NCBI RefSeq assembly: GCF_964204645.1
Contig: NC_134028.1
Span: 7,479,001 to 7,543,000 of the forward strand
Source of the DNA: Tubulanus polymorphus
Taxonomy: Eukaryota > Nemertea > Palaeonemertea > Tubulaniformes > Tubulanidae
Length of the DNA stretch: 64,000 nt
Direction of reading: 5' to 3'
Shown: piece after piece, positions 25,353-37,810 of the stretch
Numbering within the stretch: the stretch's first letter is position 1
Layout: every line of letters begins with the position of its first letter
Notes under the pieces: generated by a model
Database searches by the model: none
What the model was told of the DNA's origin: nothing
The model's input: only the letters and a program-made list of their open reading frames with translations
Translations under genes and position numbers: made by a program

Positions 25353-26953
25353 ATCCACAATAGATTACAACATGCCATAAAGATATACAAAAATATGCAA
25401 GTATGGGACATTTTATATGTGATATTAGGCATTAAATGTGTTGTATTTTCTTCAAAGCGTCAACAAACTTATTCTTTTTTCTTGTTTAAGAACTAACTGT
25501 GATGCCTTAATCGCGATTGAGAGTGACGTCATACACGAGCAAGAGAAGAAATATTGTTTTCATCGAGGCGAAACGCGATGAAATTCCGATGAACCCGACG
25601 AGAAATCACGTACCGGTTTTATGTGTATGTGATTAATTAGGCGTTTACACATTAGAGAGCTTGTTTAAAACACACTCTGTTTGATTTGTCTAATTCAATT
25701 TCTCTACCCGAACGCGCGCTGAAACGTGGAAAAATTATTCGCAGCCGTTAGGCGCTCTCTCATCAATCAATTTCTCCAACGACCTTGACAATTTTGCCAT
25801 CGCTATTCATTTCTTTAATTTGCGGAAAATATGTAAACGCCGTAGATTCTTTCCAATTTCCATTATTGAGTAAATATTTGAATATTTGATTTTCGATAGT
25901 GATTTCTGAAGTGATATACCGGCATAAGTCTCTCAATCACCTGTGCCATTTTCTCTTTACCTTATTTCAAACATATCCAAAACTAGTACCAAAGTTTTCT
26001 CAAAGAAAGTCTTACGCGCGAGGCAAAAACCTCATTTTTTCAATATTCTCTTATTCAATCATAGGCAAGAAAATAATTGGAAGTTTGAAACATGACACCC
26101 AGCTGATTAAACCCGATGTTTAATTCCTTCTGAAATCGATAGGACAACGACTAAGATGGCCCACGGGCGTCCTTCGTGTCGTTAGCGGTACAACTCCTTT
26201 GGGAAATATAAGAAAACTTTTCATTCAACGAGAAAAAATGAACACGCGTTTTAATCAGCCGCGAAACTCACACAGATTCCGCAACGAATCGGGAAAATTA
26301 CGACGAAATTGCGTCGTGGATTCTTTTTTAAATATTTTCTCGTTAAGCGAAGTACGGGGGTGGTTTAAGTATCAGCGCTCATTACCAGAGGTGTTTACTC
26401 GGCGAAATGTTAGTTTTGGGGCTTGTGACGCATGAACAAGAAACTCGTCGAAAAACCGTTTTGACTGCGTTAAGTTATTCCATTCAACGGCTCAATGGGT
26501 TTACATCTAATTGAGTTTAACTTGCTTTCGACGAAACTGACAGACCTGCATTTCTAATTCTAAGAGTATGTTTCGGCATAGACACTTTGACTTTTTGCAT
26601 TTTTTGTCATCCATTGACTGAAAAAATATACTTGCATCATACTGCAATCGTATATGATAGCTGATTCTCCGTTTTGGCACCCAAACGAAAGTTTGTTTTG
26701 GTGCGATCGCCAAAAACAGAATTCCATTTTGGCAGGGGCCCCCGAAACGGAAAATACTTCGGGGCACGCCAAAACGGGCTTTTAAAGGATATTCGACGTT
26801 TTCCTTTCGTTTTGGCGTTCTGACGTTCTGGATCCCTCATTTGCATACCAGGAATTTTACGTTATGGTCCTAATTTAAAACCACCATCGCAATCGCTACA
26901 AAACATAGCATCTTTAGCGTCGAAAGCTTATTCTTGGGTTATGCTAAAAGTCC
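25353..26953. other. unassigned stretch with a TTTTGGC motif cluster
   Basis: No gene is recognised. Between about 26670 and 26820 there are six copies of TTTTGGC/TTTTGGT or its complement, two of them facing each other around GCGATCGC. Overlapping minus-strand frames here (70-86 codons) are not recognisable. Confidence 0.4.
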
Positions 26954-27073
26954 GGAGCCGGTTTTATAGACCAGATACTGAGATAAACCCGGGGAACGTC
27001 TTTGATCTAGGATTTACATATGTTCCCGATTGTTAACTCTTAAAAACTAACACCCACCAATATAACCGGTTCC
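26954..27073. mobile_element. MITE family E, copy 1
   Basis: The left end GGAGCCGGTTTTATAGACC and the right end AACCGGTTCC are imperfect inverted repeats. The left end matches the element at 53583-53692 (GGGCCGGTTTTATAGACT). About 120 bp, with no coding capacity. Target duplication unclear. Confidence 0.6.
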
Positions 27074-28920
27074 TTAGTTACAGACCTGTGGAGGAAGAAA
27101 CCATCTTCTAAGACCATTATACAAAGACTTGTATAGGAATTCGTTTTTTAGCTCTGCAATAGAACACAGCAGACAACCGCGTGTGAAGCACATCACGCGT
27201 AGCGCTAGTGTCGGTACCAAGCACTTTTTTACATTTGAACGTAATTTCCATCCAATTCCGTCGACAAATTTTCAATGAAACTCACATTGGTCACAAAATG
27301 ACATCGTACAGTGAGTTACATATATACCAAGGACTAGCGTGACTTTTTAGAATATTTGAAGTAAATCAGTTATCGAAGTAAATCAGTTACGTCATAGGGT
27401 AACGATCTAACCGCGGGGTCCGCCATTCATTTCATGTATACTCAATAACATTTCAAAAAGCTTTTAAAACGCATGCTTTTGAAAGCGATTTCCGTACCTC
27501 GGCGTTACTTCCGGAAGACGAATGACTAGCAGCTCTACCCCTAGCAGCACCAGCGTCGTACGAACAAAAAATGCCCAATTTCAAAACATTAACATTAAAA
27601 AACCCACGTGGAATACATGGAATTTCCATCTAAACATTTACTGTATTGAAGTGGGAGATTATAACGGCGCGCGCAACAAATTTCATCGTCGCTAATCCCG
27701 AACAGGTGGCTGCAATCTACATCACTTATATACTCAGCCACACGCATGTTTGCCTATAGCGATGTCTGGTCGCTGGTTATTTATCTAAAATAAAGTCCGT
27801 TATAATCACTTTACACAAGTTACCAGAATTAAATCGAACCCCAACGTCAGAAAAGAATTAAACAGGTTATAATCACATTCCCGGGATTACATTTATATTG
27901 AGCTACTTCGTTTTTTTGTATATCCTATAGAAATTACCATATTGAAATATTCCAGATGTTTATTTTGAATAAAAAGAATTTCGACATGCATAGAATTCTA
28001 ATTTACAGCAAATAGAACCTTTTTTACCGCGATTCTATAACGGCTGTTCGTTCGAGTGCACTTCAAACGTCTAGGTGATAATCATCAGAACGACAACTCC
28101 TAGTTCGAACACAGTTGCATAAGGAAGGCTAGCTTATGTTGACCTGCGACTCGACGCCTACCGATGCAAGTAAGTAGTGGCCTACGATAGGTCACCGTTG
28201 CCGTCATGCTCGACACAAGCCGGCAACCCGACGCCTACCGACTCATCGTCGCAAACCGTGTCCGGCCCGTTTTTTCGGCCTAGCCCGACGGTTGCTATCG
28301 AGCGCAAACGAACTGAGTTGCGATGCAACGGAACTCAGCTCGGGAATTCCAGCCAATCAGAGGCCGCATATGCATAGCACAAATTGTGGCCACTAGTCAG
28401 CGTCATTAGTGTCAAGTCATAAACTTCAAAGCCTTTGGCAACCCGACGATAGCCAACTAAGACTTTAACGAAACCTATTGATATTTAAACTTCACAGAAA
28501 AGCCATTGGTATAAAATTCCCCAAGACGCCGTGTACTTTTGATGTAGGTAAAAGATGAAAGTACAACAAGATACGTATTCTAATTAGTGAAATCTTCTTT
28601 GTGGTCTCGGTACACCTTGATATTCTAGCTACATGCAAAACAAGTATAGGGAAAAGTCAATATGATAACGGAATCAGTGATCCGTGTTGAATTTTAATCA
28701 AATCAAAATCCATCTTTTGCTGTTTGGAAGATGAAATCAGGACTTTCATTCGTGCTTTATTAGGTCTCAACAAGTTATCTAATTGGATTGGTGTTGTCGT
28801 TTTCAATTATTTCCACTGTACCTTTCGCTTCAGCTGCGGCTGACTGGCATAAAACGAAAATTCGATAGTCCTGTTAGTTTCCAGGTTCTACACCAGATGG
28901 CCTATACATGATAGAAATAA
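27074..28920. other. unassigned non-coding stretch
   Basis: No gene is supported. A 15-bp direct repeat (GAAGTAAATCAGTTA) occurs twice in tandem near 27358-27389. Segment 28140-28400 is CpG-rich and repeats CGACGCCTACCGA at two places; a 66-codon frame there is not recognisable. Confidence 0.4.
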
Positions 28921-29241
28921 AATCGAGTAATCATCGTTTATCTTTTGACGAGGATATATATACGAAAAAGAAAGAAGAAAGGTTGTACAATATGCAATCC
29001 AGGCGAAATTGGTGATGAATACAATTATCTAATGATCTGTCATTCTCACACCAAGCTGAGAAGAAGATACCTAACAAGTTACTATTACAAAAATCCATCC
29101 GAGCTAAAATATTACGAGTTTTTGAATACGAATGACCCGAAATTATCAATGAATATTATAGATGTTGAAATGTTCTGTAAATATTTTGTTTCTTACATAG
29201 TGCATCAATATGCATGTTTTTCTATATCCTTATACAATTGA
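28921..29241 (+). pseudogene. C-terminal fragment of non-LTR retrotransposon ORF2
   Basis: The frame is open for 106 codons after an upstream stop and ends in a stop at 29239. It has no proper start. Residues 22-41 hold C-x2-C, then G-E-I-G-D-E-Y-N-Y-L, then I-C-H. That spacing (C-x2-C ... IGDE.(H/N)YL..C) is the cysteine-bearing tail that follows the reverse transcriptase domain in many jockey-like and related LINE proteins. It continues with a basic segment (L-R-R-R-Y-L), then Y-Y-Y-K-N-P and a hydrophobic end. The reverse transcriptase and endonuclease domains are absent, so it is a non-functional fragment. The family resemblance is from memory of the motif, not from a search. Confidence 0.8.
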
Positions 29242-29258
29242 CATTGTCAAGATGAAAG

Positions 29259-29282
29259 TTATCTTATCTTATCTTATCTTAT
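29259..29282 (+). repeat. (TTATC)n tail
   Basis: Nearly five perfect TTATC units directly downstream of the retrotransposon coding fragment. Best read as its 3' tail rather than an unrelated microsatellite. Confidence 0.85.
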
Positions 29283-31800
29283 GGGGGAATTAGTTCATCG
29301 TTCGATCTATTATGAGTTCGTCGAAATAAACTAAGCTAATCTGAACAAAACTATGGAAGGGTACACAGCATCAGTCCCAGGGTTGGATCCAGGGACCACT
29401 GTTAAGGTAGCACAAGGCATAATCAACGACGAACGAGGGGCCCAGAAAATTTAGAAAGTCTACTACTTTTTAGTGCAATTTCCATGCAATAAATGAAGTC
29501 CTGATGCGAATCATTTCTCGAAAGTTTACTGCATGTATATTCCGGGCCATAACGATGAAATCCTTCAGAGCCTATTTGTTATAAATTATCTGCCTCGTCT
29601 AGTTAAGATGTGCTTTTTTCTACTTTTGCGATGGATTTAGGCGACTAAAACCAACCTTTCATTTTTTCCGGAATTGAATGTGCCTTTTCGATCAAAATCA
29701 CCAGCCTCGTCTCTGTGCCCTTTTCTACTTTTGGAATCGATAGGAGACGACTTAAAAGTGCCCTTTTTACTTTAGGGATGAAAAAGAAAATGGAATATGG
29801 GCACGGAATCTTCCCTACTGTGCTACCGTCTGAATCTGCACCCGAGTCCTTATCTAATTCCTTTAAAGAACGGATAGCGCACGTTTTACCACCTTTTGGA
29901 CGAAGGGTACAAAAATAAGTTCGCATCTGTCGAAACTTATTTGTGTAGTGAAATAAGCAGAGCTCATTTTGTGACAAATATTGAGCTATAAACGGCGTAA
30001 GTAAAACTAATGTACAGCTCGTGAATAGTTAATGTGAGTCTTCACGGGTCGAGAATCTCCCGGGTTACTAATTCGCTCGTCGACCATATTTCAACTGATG
30101 ATGATAAATCTAGCAAATATTCAAAATAAAAGCGTTTCGTTATCGGGTTTTAATTCAAATCCCCGTACGCTTAACACCATCAACACACGCGCCCGATTCC
30201 CGGCGCGGATGCCAAGTAAAAAGAAACCTGCTACAAAACTACGCACGTCGTTAACGCGCTGTATCTATATGACAGGTCTCACGTCGAATTAGAATCCCAT
30301 TTAAAACGACTATAACCTCATTAACAAGGAATTCGACGCCGTTTCATCGGGATTAAAGCCTCGTCTGTATACATCGTTCGGAGGGATTAATTCTTTCGTA
30401 AAGTTTGATCCCCGATAGAACGAGAAAAAAACTCCATTTCAATGCGAGAATTCGATATGAAAATGACATGACATGACTGCGGCTTAAGACTTTACCTACG
30501 ATAGTTTTTTTAGTGTAGAAAGCGTCAATTCTTAAAAAAGGTCTTCACTCTAAAGAGCTTTGACTGTTGGCTTAATAACCTTTCCACTGATTCGTTTCTC
30601 ACTGGTATCGTATCGGAATTATTTACGATATAGTTTTTTTTTCCATCATTATCGAAACAGCCAATGGCTAGTGTGGTTTAAGAGACCCGGAACGTGAGCT
30701 GAATGACGAACATATGATCAAGACGTAAGGCAGGAAAGAACCCTATAATCTGATTGGAAGGTGCGCGCGTTAATGCGATATTTCTGACCGATGGATATAC
30801 CTAATACATAACAGACCGGTAAGAACCGATAAAAAGTCAATTCTTACTTCAAACAGCAGTACTACCCACTGACAAGTACGGTGTGCGCAAAGAATTAGCG
30901 GTTTTTGCCTCGCCAGTTAAAATTGCAAATGTCAAACATATTATTGGTATTGGCCTTTCATGACGACAAATCTAATCTAACATTTGAGTTTATATGCTAT
31001 GTTACATCTTTTTCTGGCCATTCCACCTGGATGACGGCTGTTAGTCAACAGCCGAAAGGTTGTGGTTTCATTCTAATGAACTATATCGTATATGATATGA
31101 CATTCAAATCGTGGGATTACTTCATTTACCTATAGTTTGAAACACGGATTATAGTGTCTTATTCGATTACCTACTACCTTAGAAGATATCCCATAGTGCG
31201 CGTAGAGCTTTACGTTAAGAACTTTTTTGACACAGAACAATGGCACCGGATAGATAAACACCGTATCGAGTTTCATGATGACACCGTTTGCTATTTTCGA
31301 TGCTAATAATGTCCAATTAGAACTTCAATATTGTACTTATATGTAAGATGTCTTTGTATATATTATATAATTTTTCATAAAATAAAACTTCCGTAATAGA
31401 AAAAACGAAGTTTGCTTGCTATCTACATCTATGTATGTATACATGTATCTCGACGCCGCCAAACATCGATTGCAATTGCCGTTGAACCAGTAGTGTTACT
31501 GATGTTTCTGTATAAACACAACCGGCGGTGCTTAGTTTACGCAATAACATGCAATTATCCGAGTTGTGCCTGTAAATATATTTACATTTAAGATCAATCG
31601 AAGAAAATCAAACAGAATTTCTAAGCTAGGATTTTAATGCGTAATCGCGCCGTGCAGATGTGGTATAGGAGAGCGAGTACAGTGGGCGACCATCGCAAAA
31701 ATGAATGCATGATATTCATTTCTTGTCGCTCGCTTCATAATCCGCATTTAATCTGATATAAATACGTATCTATCCTTATCTGATTTTCTGTTTAGTTTTT
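29283..31800. other. unassigned stretch with a short internal direct repeat
   Basis: No gene is recognised. Related blocks near 29611 (TTTTTTCTACTTTTG), 29719 (CCCTTTTCTACTTTTGG) and 29762 (CCCTTTTTACTTTAGGG) form a loose direct repeat; the first two are each followed by GAT..TAG..GACGAC-type sequence. The 110-codon minus-strand frame at 29645-29977 covers this and is unrecognised. Confidence 0.4.
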
Positions 31801-32145
31801 TTTTAATAATGTTTATATACGTTGATACCTAGTATGCGTTATTCAAGAGGTTCTGTGTGAGTTGATGTGCACTACGTCATCAATATTGGCGTTTCAAACA
31901 ATTACAATTGTGAATTTCGGCGTTCATTTTGTATTTAGATATATTTCATCACTCTTATTTCATTTTATATGTCATCAATATATCAGGCTAGACTGGTCTC
32001 CGGTCATCGATTTATCTAAATCCAAAATGCTTTTATTGATCCTTAATGATATATACTTCATATTATATTATTTATTGTCGACAATATTGAGCAATTATGC
32101 GTTTTCCAAGCCGTTAATAAAAGTGCAAGTTAGTTTTCTTGTTGT
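31801..32145 (-). mobile_element. MITE family A, reverse-orientation copy, nearly full
   Basis: It runs from AATAATGTTTATATACGTTG to GCAAGTTAGTTTTCTTGTTG, the complement of the family's left end. It contains GATGTGCACTACGTCATCAA and a second decayed box (ATATGTCATCAATATATCAGG). The first 100 bases are very close to 24902-25000. The GCGTCAAAA terminus is not clear at this copy's outer edge. Confidence 0.75.
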
Positions 32146-32674
32146 ATTACAATTGAAAGTATAGTTGACATTGGTATTTTCTGATTTTTTAGGTTTTCAC
32201 TAAATCTTTGTAAAATCCAAGGTGATATAGTTCATTTTGATTTTTTTTTGCGAGAACGGCCCCATTCGAAAGTGGAGAACGATTCATTCAATTTCACCAG
32301 ACTCTGAATAAGTTATAGTCTGTTCACACATCACGGACCTTGAATGAAAAACTGAACTCATCGATTTCCGTTGGATTGGGGAAATTCATCAAAGTCGGTA
32401 TCGGGCGATTTTTAAAAATGGCTCATTGGAAACAGCCAATTCAGATTCTGGAGTGTCCTTCGCTGACGTCAGGTTGCAGAACCTGATGAGCTCTTGAGAA
32501 ATTAAGTAAATTCACCAGAACTTGCGTGTGGGTTGATTTTTCCTTTCATTTAAATTGCCATTAGAAAGTGGCCGTTTTATTTACTTCAGTGACGTCATCC
32601 TGTTAAATTCTCGTTACATGGGTGCCCTAAAATGCCAGAGTTGCCCTACATTTTACGGCAAAATAAGATAAATT
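32146..32674. other. unassigned non-coding stretch
   Basis: AT-rich, with no gene recognised. It leads into a hairpin element. Confidence 0.4.
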
Positions 32675-32828
32675 AAACTGATGCATAAACAAGTCTAAAT
32701 TCATAAACTTTTCTCATGTATTCCCAAAAATGAGTTTATTTTGCCCTTATTTTTGTGCAAAAATAAACTCATTTTTGGAAATACAAGAACAAGCTTATGA
32801 ATTCAAACCTGTTTTAGGTTATCAGTTT
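32675..32828. mobile_element. foldback element with arms of about 70 bp
   Basis: Inner arms are nearly perfect: CCAAAAATGAGTTTATTTT (32724-32742) pairs with AAAATAAACTCATTTTTGG. Pairing weakens outward through AATTCATAAACTTTT / AAGCTTATGAATT to AAACTGAT / ATCAGTTT. The loop is about 12 bp. A chance 89-codon frame runs out of the right arm. Confidence 0.75.
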
Positions 32829-32889
32829 ATGTTAGACTATATAGAATATCCCTATTTTTGGGAATGCACCCTCCCTGAATCAGAGCCTG

Positions 32890-33180
32890 TTATACCCCCG
32901 CGAGGATTCACGAAAATCTGTGCTCGGCGCGATTTCCACCCTGCCTGCACTCCCGGCTATTACGACCACGGCGCGTCATTTCGTGGCGCCGATCGATGAG
33001 TTATAGCCCGGACCACGGAAACTAACGACTGTTCGTTGTTATAAGGCAACAACCATGCAACGGGGGTGTTGATAAATTATCTATTTCTCTCTTTCGCTCC
33101 CGACTCGCTCCCCGCGCTGTCCGCTAATATCATCGCGGCGCAAAAAATGACCGCTACGCGCAGTAATTACACCGGTCTCT
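32890..33180. promoter_or_regulatory. CpG-rich patch, possible promoter
   Basis: Raised CpG density (GCTCGGCGCGATTTCC, GACCACGGCGCGTCATTTCG, ATCATCGCGGCGC, GCTACGCGCAG) and a CT-rich tract with TCGCTCCC. No coding exon is recognised next to it and the direction of any transcript is unknown. Confidence 0.2.
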
Positions 33181-33755
33181 CGGTTCATTTGTTATACTTA
33201 TCTAACGCCCATCTCGCAGTCGTATGTATCTACTAGTAGTTGAGATATAATCTTAGCACGTAACACCGATATACATATGAGTGCAATGAAAGTAGCAATA
33301 TATCTCTTATCTAAAAGACGAGACGAAATTGGTATTTTCTAGTTGACCATTTATCCCCCTACCCTGCGTACAGTGGCTTGTATTCTGCTCTAGCTATTCG
33401 GCTATTGGTCTGAGATCGATCTTTGGGGTGGTTTACTAAAATTGATATTTTTTCGAGGAGCAATTTACTGCCAATGAATATAGCGCGAATGTAACGAATT
33501 GTATATCAGACACCAATTATTTTAGGGAATTTCATGCGTTCGCCGCGACGAAGTTATGACGTCTGAACGAGTCAGATATGTTGACTGTTAAGTTATAAGT
33601 TACATTTGACTGATGATTCTGATAACGCGAACTGGACGTTCAGCGGTTCTCATAAATAGTGTTCGTTCATCATCTCAAACCTGTCACAAAGATTTTTAAG
33701 TCGACGACATAAGCCAGCCTTCAAATGCTATATTGTTCACTCGGATTTCAGTGAG

Positions 33756-33800
33756 CGGTGTGGACGAGTGGTAATAGCGGTCGTGGGTTCGTATTCCCCG
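33756..33800 (+). mobile_element. tRNA-like SINE head (decayed)
   Basis: TGTGGACGAGTGGTAATAGC resembles the A-box of a Ser/Leu-type tRNA, and GTGGGTTCGTATTCC resembles a B-box. They are much closer together than in a real tRNA, so no cloverleaf forms. Best read as the remains of a tRNA-derived SINE. Confidence 0.45.
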
Positions 33801-33812
33801 TATATTCCTCTA

Positions 33813-36800
33813 TAATACCGATGGATCGAATTGAAAGTGCCATTGAACATTGTATCAGTGGAAGGGTCGCTATAGAAATGTGAAACCCGCAAAACCAGCT
33901 TCATCAGATGGCTCTGACGAGCAGTAGGTCGTCCATTGTCAAAATTAATTTTTCGATGAACTTTGAACTGGATTTTTAGACTCACGAATCTATATATTAT
34001 CACAGCGCCCACCAAATATATGTACATTGCCTTTACTTTCCTACTCGGATATCGGTACCGTTTTCATAAATAGTCGATTCATTTATAGAAAAATTCATTC
34101 AGATTCAACCGAAATGTGGAAGATATCGAATGCGGTTGACCAACTATCTACTAGCGAACCTTGCGGATCCTCACCTGCCATACGTGGAATCCTCGATTAC
34201 CGAAGTAGAGCACTGCGGGCACCCATTTGAATAACTATGAATACCAGTTAAGATCAATTTAAAATGTTGATATTCTCATCGGTCCTTGCCTATGCATACA
34301 TTCTAATTCGACACGATATCAGCACAGACACATGCTAACATTTCTTTGAACGGGTCATTATGAAAATTCGCTCTAATACGGTGTTATGTGTTTCATTAAT
34401 CTCAATGGATCCGAAACACCTGCAGTATGTAATAGCCTAATGTTTATTGCAATAATCCGAAAAGTAGATAGACTTAATGCACGATAAGAAGTAATCCGAA
34501 CTAACATTATATTAAACCCACAAAATGATATCCCCCTCAATTATAGTTTAGTTTCCAATTTTTGACGAGTATTATGACTTTTTTGATGCACGCAAATTGA
34601 TCGATGTTGGACATAATGATGGGCGCACGAATGGCACCTGAACAGTCACCCCTTTTTTAATTATTCGGAACACGAATTTTTTTTTCAATAAAAAAATGGG
34701 AGGGCGAAGGGTTAAAATGAAAATCAGAAAACAATTTATGATAGGCGTTTCAAAATGCAGGACAGGAAAGAAAATTAAGATAATTTTTTCTAATTATTCA
34801 AGTTTTTTCCACATAAAACTACAAGGAATGAAATAAGAAAGGTAAGGAAACCGTGGTTAATTTGATTCAAATGATACGAGAAATGAAAAAAAAAGTTACC
34901 GGATTGTACGGAAGCGTCCTGGGGATTGCAAATCAACATAGGCAAAACAATTTTTTTGTTAAAAGATTGCGATGAAAAGACGAAGAAAAACTTTTAAGAA
35001 ATTTATCTTATTCGATGATTTTGATGATGCAGAATTTTTTTTTAAATGTCAATTAGCCTATAGAATCTGGCAACGAGCCAACCCTGAGTTAAGCGTGTTT
35101 TGAGACCCATTTGTTGAATCACGTGCACTAGCTATCCAAAAAAATTAAACTGGGTAATCGGGAAAACAAATCGCGTGCTGTATGTTGCTTTTGGGCGTAT
35201 TTCGGATCACTAAAATACATAATTTGTGCCCGAACCTGAACAAAACTTCGCGACCAGTGTAGCCAATTGAGCATAGCAAGTGAAGCCGCTGTTTGGCAAA
35301 TCAAAGCTTTCTGTAATCAGTCTATTGGACAAATTTGCCGGGATCATCCCCGGAGACATTTGCTGCCTTTCAGCCTTTATGACGTCCTAATGAAATAGCC
35401 ACTTCTAATTTGTCATACGCGTGTCTATAATACTGGATTAAGTTAGTACTGTCGATGAGTGCACAACTTCGCAGGCTGCGTTATTAATTACATTATCTAC
35501 GCGTCCACTAGTACCGATCCGAAACCCGTTCAAAGGATATAACGATGTCTTACAGAATTTCATAGAAAAAAACTGAAATAACCTTCCCCTCCCTTTGCAG
35601 AGAACTAAATCTGATCTATAAAATCGGGGTTGAAGTTAAGACCATTCCAAGCACCAACTGGTCCCAAATCCATGGATTAACTAAATCTGATATTCCAACT
35701 TGCATTCTTATTTGGGAAGCGGCAATTGAATAAGGCGCCTCGACTGCCATTTATTTTACCTCCTGCAGTTATGTCGGTATTGCGAAATTTTTGCGGTTTC
35801 TTTTTAAACCGTTAAGCCAGTCTATCTGTCATCCTACGATCGACGGCGTGCTTCCCGTTTGTCATGCGGGCTTTCGCAGTACTATTTTATCATTCATCCC
35901 ATCAAAAAAGGCTTTCGCGTACACTCCCATCGTCGTTACTTCCCTCACGACTTGAGTAGATATTTTTCATTCGTTGTCTTTTTCATTACCTCATTTCCAT
36001 TTCTACCAGAACGAAAACGTTCTTTTACGTGTAACCTGTTTAACCGAAATCGTGGTGCGATTTCGTGTATTTGGCGACGAATTATCAAGTCATAGTCACT
36101 ATTAAATCATCATAAGATTCAGATATATCAATCAAAAGCCCGTTACGCCAACAACCTTATACCAAAAGTCATATACTAATTAGCATCGTCTCACGGGTAA
36201 ACTTCGTACCTGCGGACGGCAGATATTGTCATGAATCATATGAAAGATAAGGTTATTGAAAGGAGGTTATTATTCAGCTCATGCTCAGTTTTCAAATCCA
36301 GATTGAAAGCATTTGATAGAAGGAAAATTGCGTTGGTTTAAGTTTTTATTTCCACGCTATTATGAAAAATATATCATTAGAAATACCGTGGAACGAATGC
36401 GTCTAGATATTTCGGATTTTGGGTGAAAAGTATTTTATCCTGATTTACTAAATCGGGATAAAATCAAAAAAAGATGAAAAATTAATCAAAATTATTTTTC
36501 TTCTAGCAACGAACGCAGAATTATATCCGATAAAAATGTTTTTTGATAATATCCTCAGGACACTTTCGTATATGGATCTAGTTCCACACGTTTCTGACTG
36601 GTACATATCATGTGGATCTAGAGAGAAAATACTCAACTTTGGAACCGGTCCTAAAAATGACTGCTACGGTCCTTCGTCGCCACACTAGCCCGTCACACCT
36701 TCATGTCGAGGAAATAAGTACATTGAGAGAACTAGATGTGTGGGATCAAGAGCAACCCACGCGATACAGATTCATAATTCACCCGGGGGGCAAATTCGCG

Positions 36801-37458
36801 GAGCCCGATCCATGCGGAAGTCAATTTAGGATCTAAACCCTTTTTGAACTCCCACACTGGCCCCCGCCGTCACAAGCCAAACGTCGAAATGATATAGAAA
36901 TAAAAAATGATCCCATCTTTAATTGATTTTGTTTCTTTCTTTCTTTTTATGTTTGATAAAACGTCGATATTTCAATTAAAGGCAACAAAACGAAACCGGA
37001 AAAACATATTAAAACGAAATATTCTCTCTTCTTGTATTGGCGTTCGTTGGATCCATGGAGGGGTTGAGCGTATTCCCGAAGCTCAACGGGCCGAAATACT
37101 TATAAGTAAAGGGAGCGACTGTTATTATGTCAGAAGGCACGAAGATCGTGAACCAACAGTGTGTGAAGCTTAATTAGTTGACATTGTGATTTGGCTATAT
37201 TGGATTCGACTGTCACGCTAATGCTGTCGCGTGGCGAGTCACTGGATAAAGTAGATTCCGACAAGCTCATCTGTCACATGGGTATATTCATCACTGGACG
37301 ATCATGTAAGCTAGATAATGGCCTAACAGCGTCGACACGAGTAATAACTTGTAAGAACTGCGACTACAAAATGGTCTCTACCGATAAAGAAACCGATGCC
37401 GTATAGCTGTTCGCTGGGATTTCCGCTGACTCCGCCATCATGAATATGACCTTTCGGT
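33813..37458. other. unassigned non-coding stretch
   Basis: No gene is supported. It contains a small hairpin (TTTTATCCTGATTT / AAATCGGGATAAAA, 36432-36463), several A/T runs, and unrecognised frames at 36612-36836, 36907-37173 and 37191-37406. Confidence 0.4.
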
Positions 37459-37810
37459 CCCAAAACTGATAAACACAAGGAAACCTCTGATATGTTAAGA
37501 AATACTAGTTCGCTTTTAACCATCGTCCTTAAAAGTTATGCTGGTGAAACATACGTATTTTAGGGGAAAATTGAACAAATTGGATTGGGTCTGGGGCCAA
37601 AACATTGCTAAAAAAATTGGCTGGCCAAAAAGTTAACCCAAAACTAATGAATATAAGGAAACCTCTGATACGTCAAGAAATACAAGGCAGTTAACTATCA
37701 CCACTAAAAGTTATGCAAGTGAAACAAATTTTTAGGGGAAATTTAAAAAAGAGGATTTTGTCTGGGGCCAATGAAAGTCTCAAAAAGTTGTCTGGCTAAA
37801 AGTTTTACTT
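37459..37810 (+). repeat. tandem duplication, two units of about 175 bp
   Basis: Unit 1 (37459-37636) and unit 2 (37637-37810) both start CCCAAAACT(G/A)AT. They share AAGGAAACCTCTGATA, GT(T/C)AAGAAATAC, AAAAGTTATGC, GTGAAACA, TTTTAGGGGAAA, GTCTGGGGCCAA and CTGGC(C/T)AAAAGTT in order. Units differ at many positions, so the duplication is not recent. No coding frame spans both. Confidence 0.85.

Larger units (their letters stand above)
28921..29282 (+). mobile_element. 5'-truncated non-LTR retrotransposon, 3' end with TTATC tail
   Basis: A coding remnant of the ORF2 C-terminus is followed, after a very short 3' region, by a pentanucleotide tail. A protein end joined to a simple repeat tail is typical of several LINE-like clades, where the tail marks the target-primed insertion end. 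The 5' part of the element is missing, as is usual for such insertions. I cannot assign the clade from so little sequence. Confidence 0.8.

Noticed and set aside
33898-33925. TTCATCAG on the plus strand as an antisense hammerhead core
   Set aside because: Its complement has CTGATGAAG but no GAAA at the required distance.
37323-37523. Minus-strand 66-codon frame with G-P-K-G-H-I-H-D-G-G
   Set aside because: Glycine-rich and superficially protein-like, but short, overlaps the tandem duplication, and matches no family I can name.
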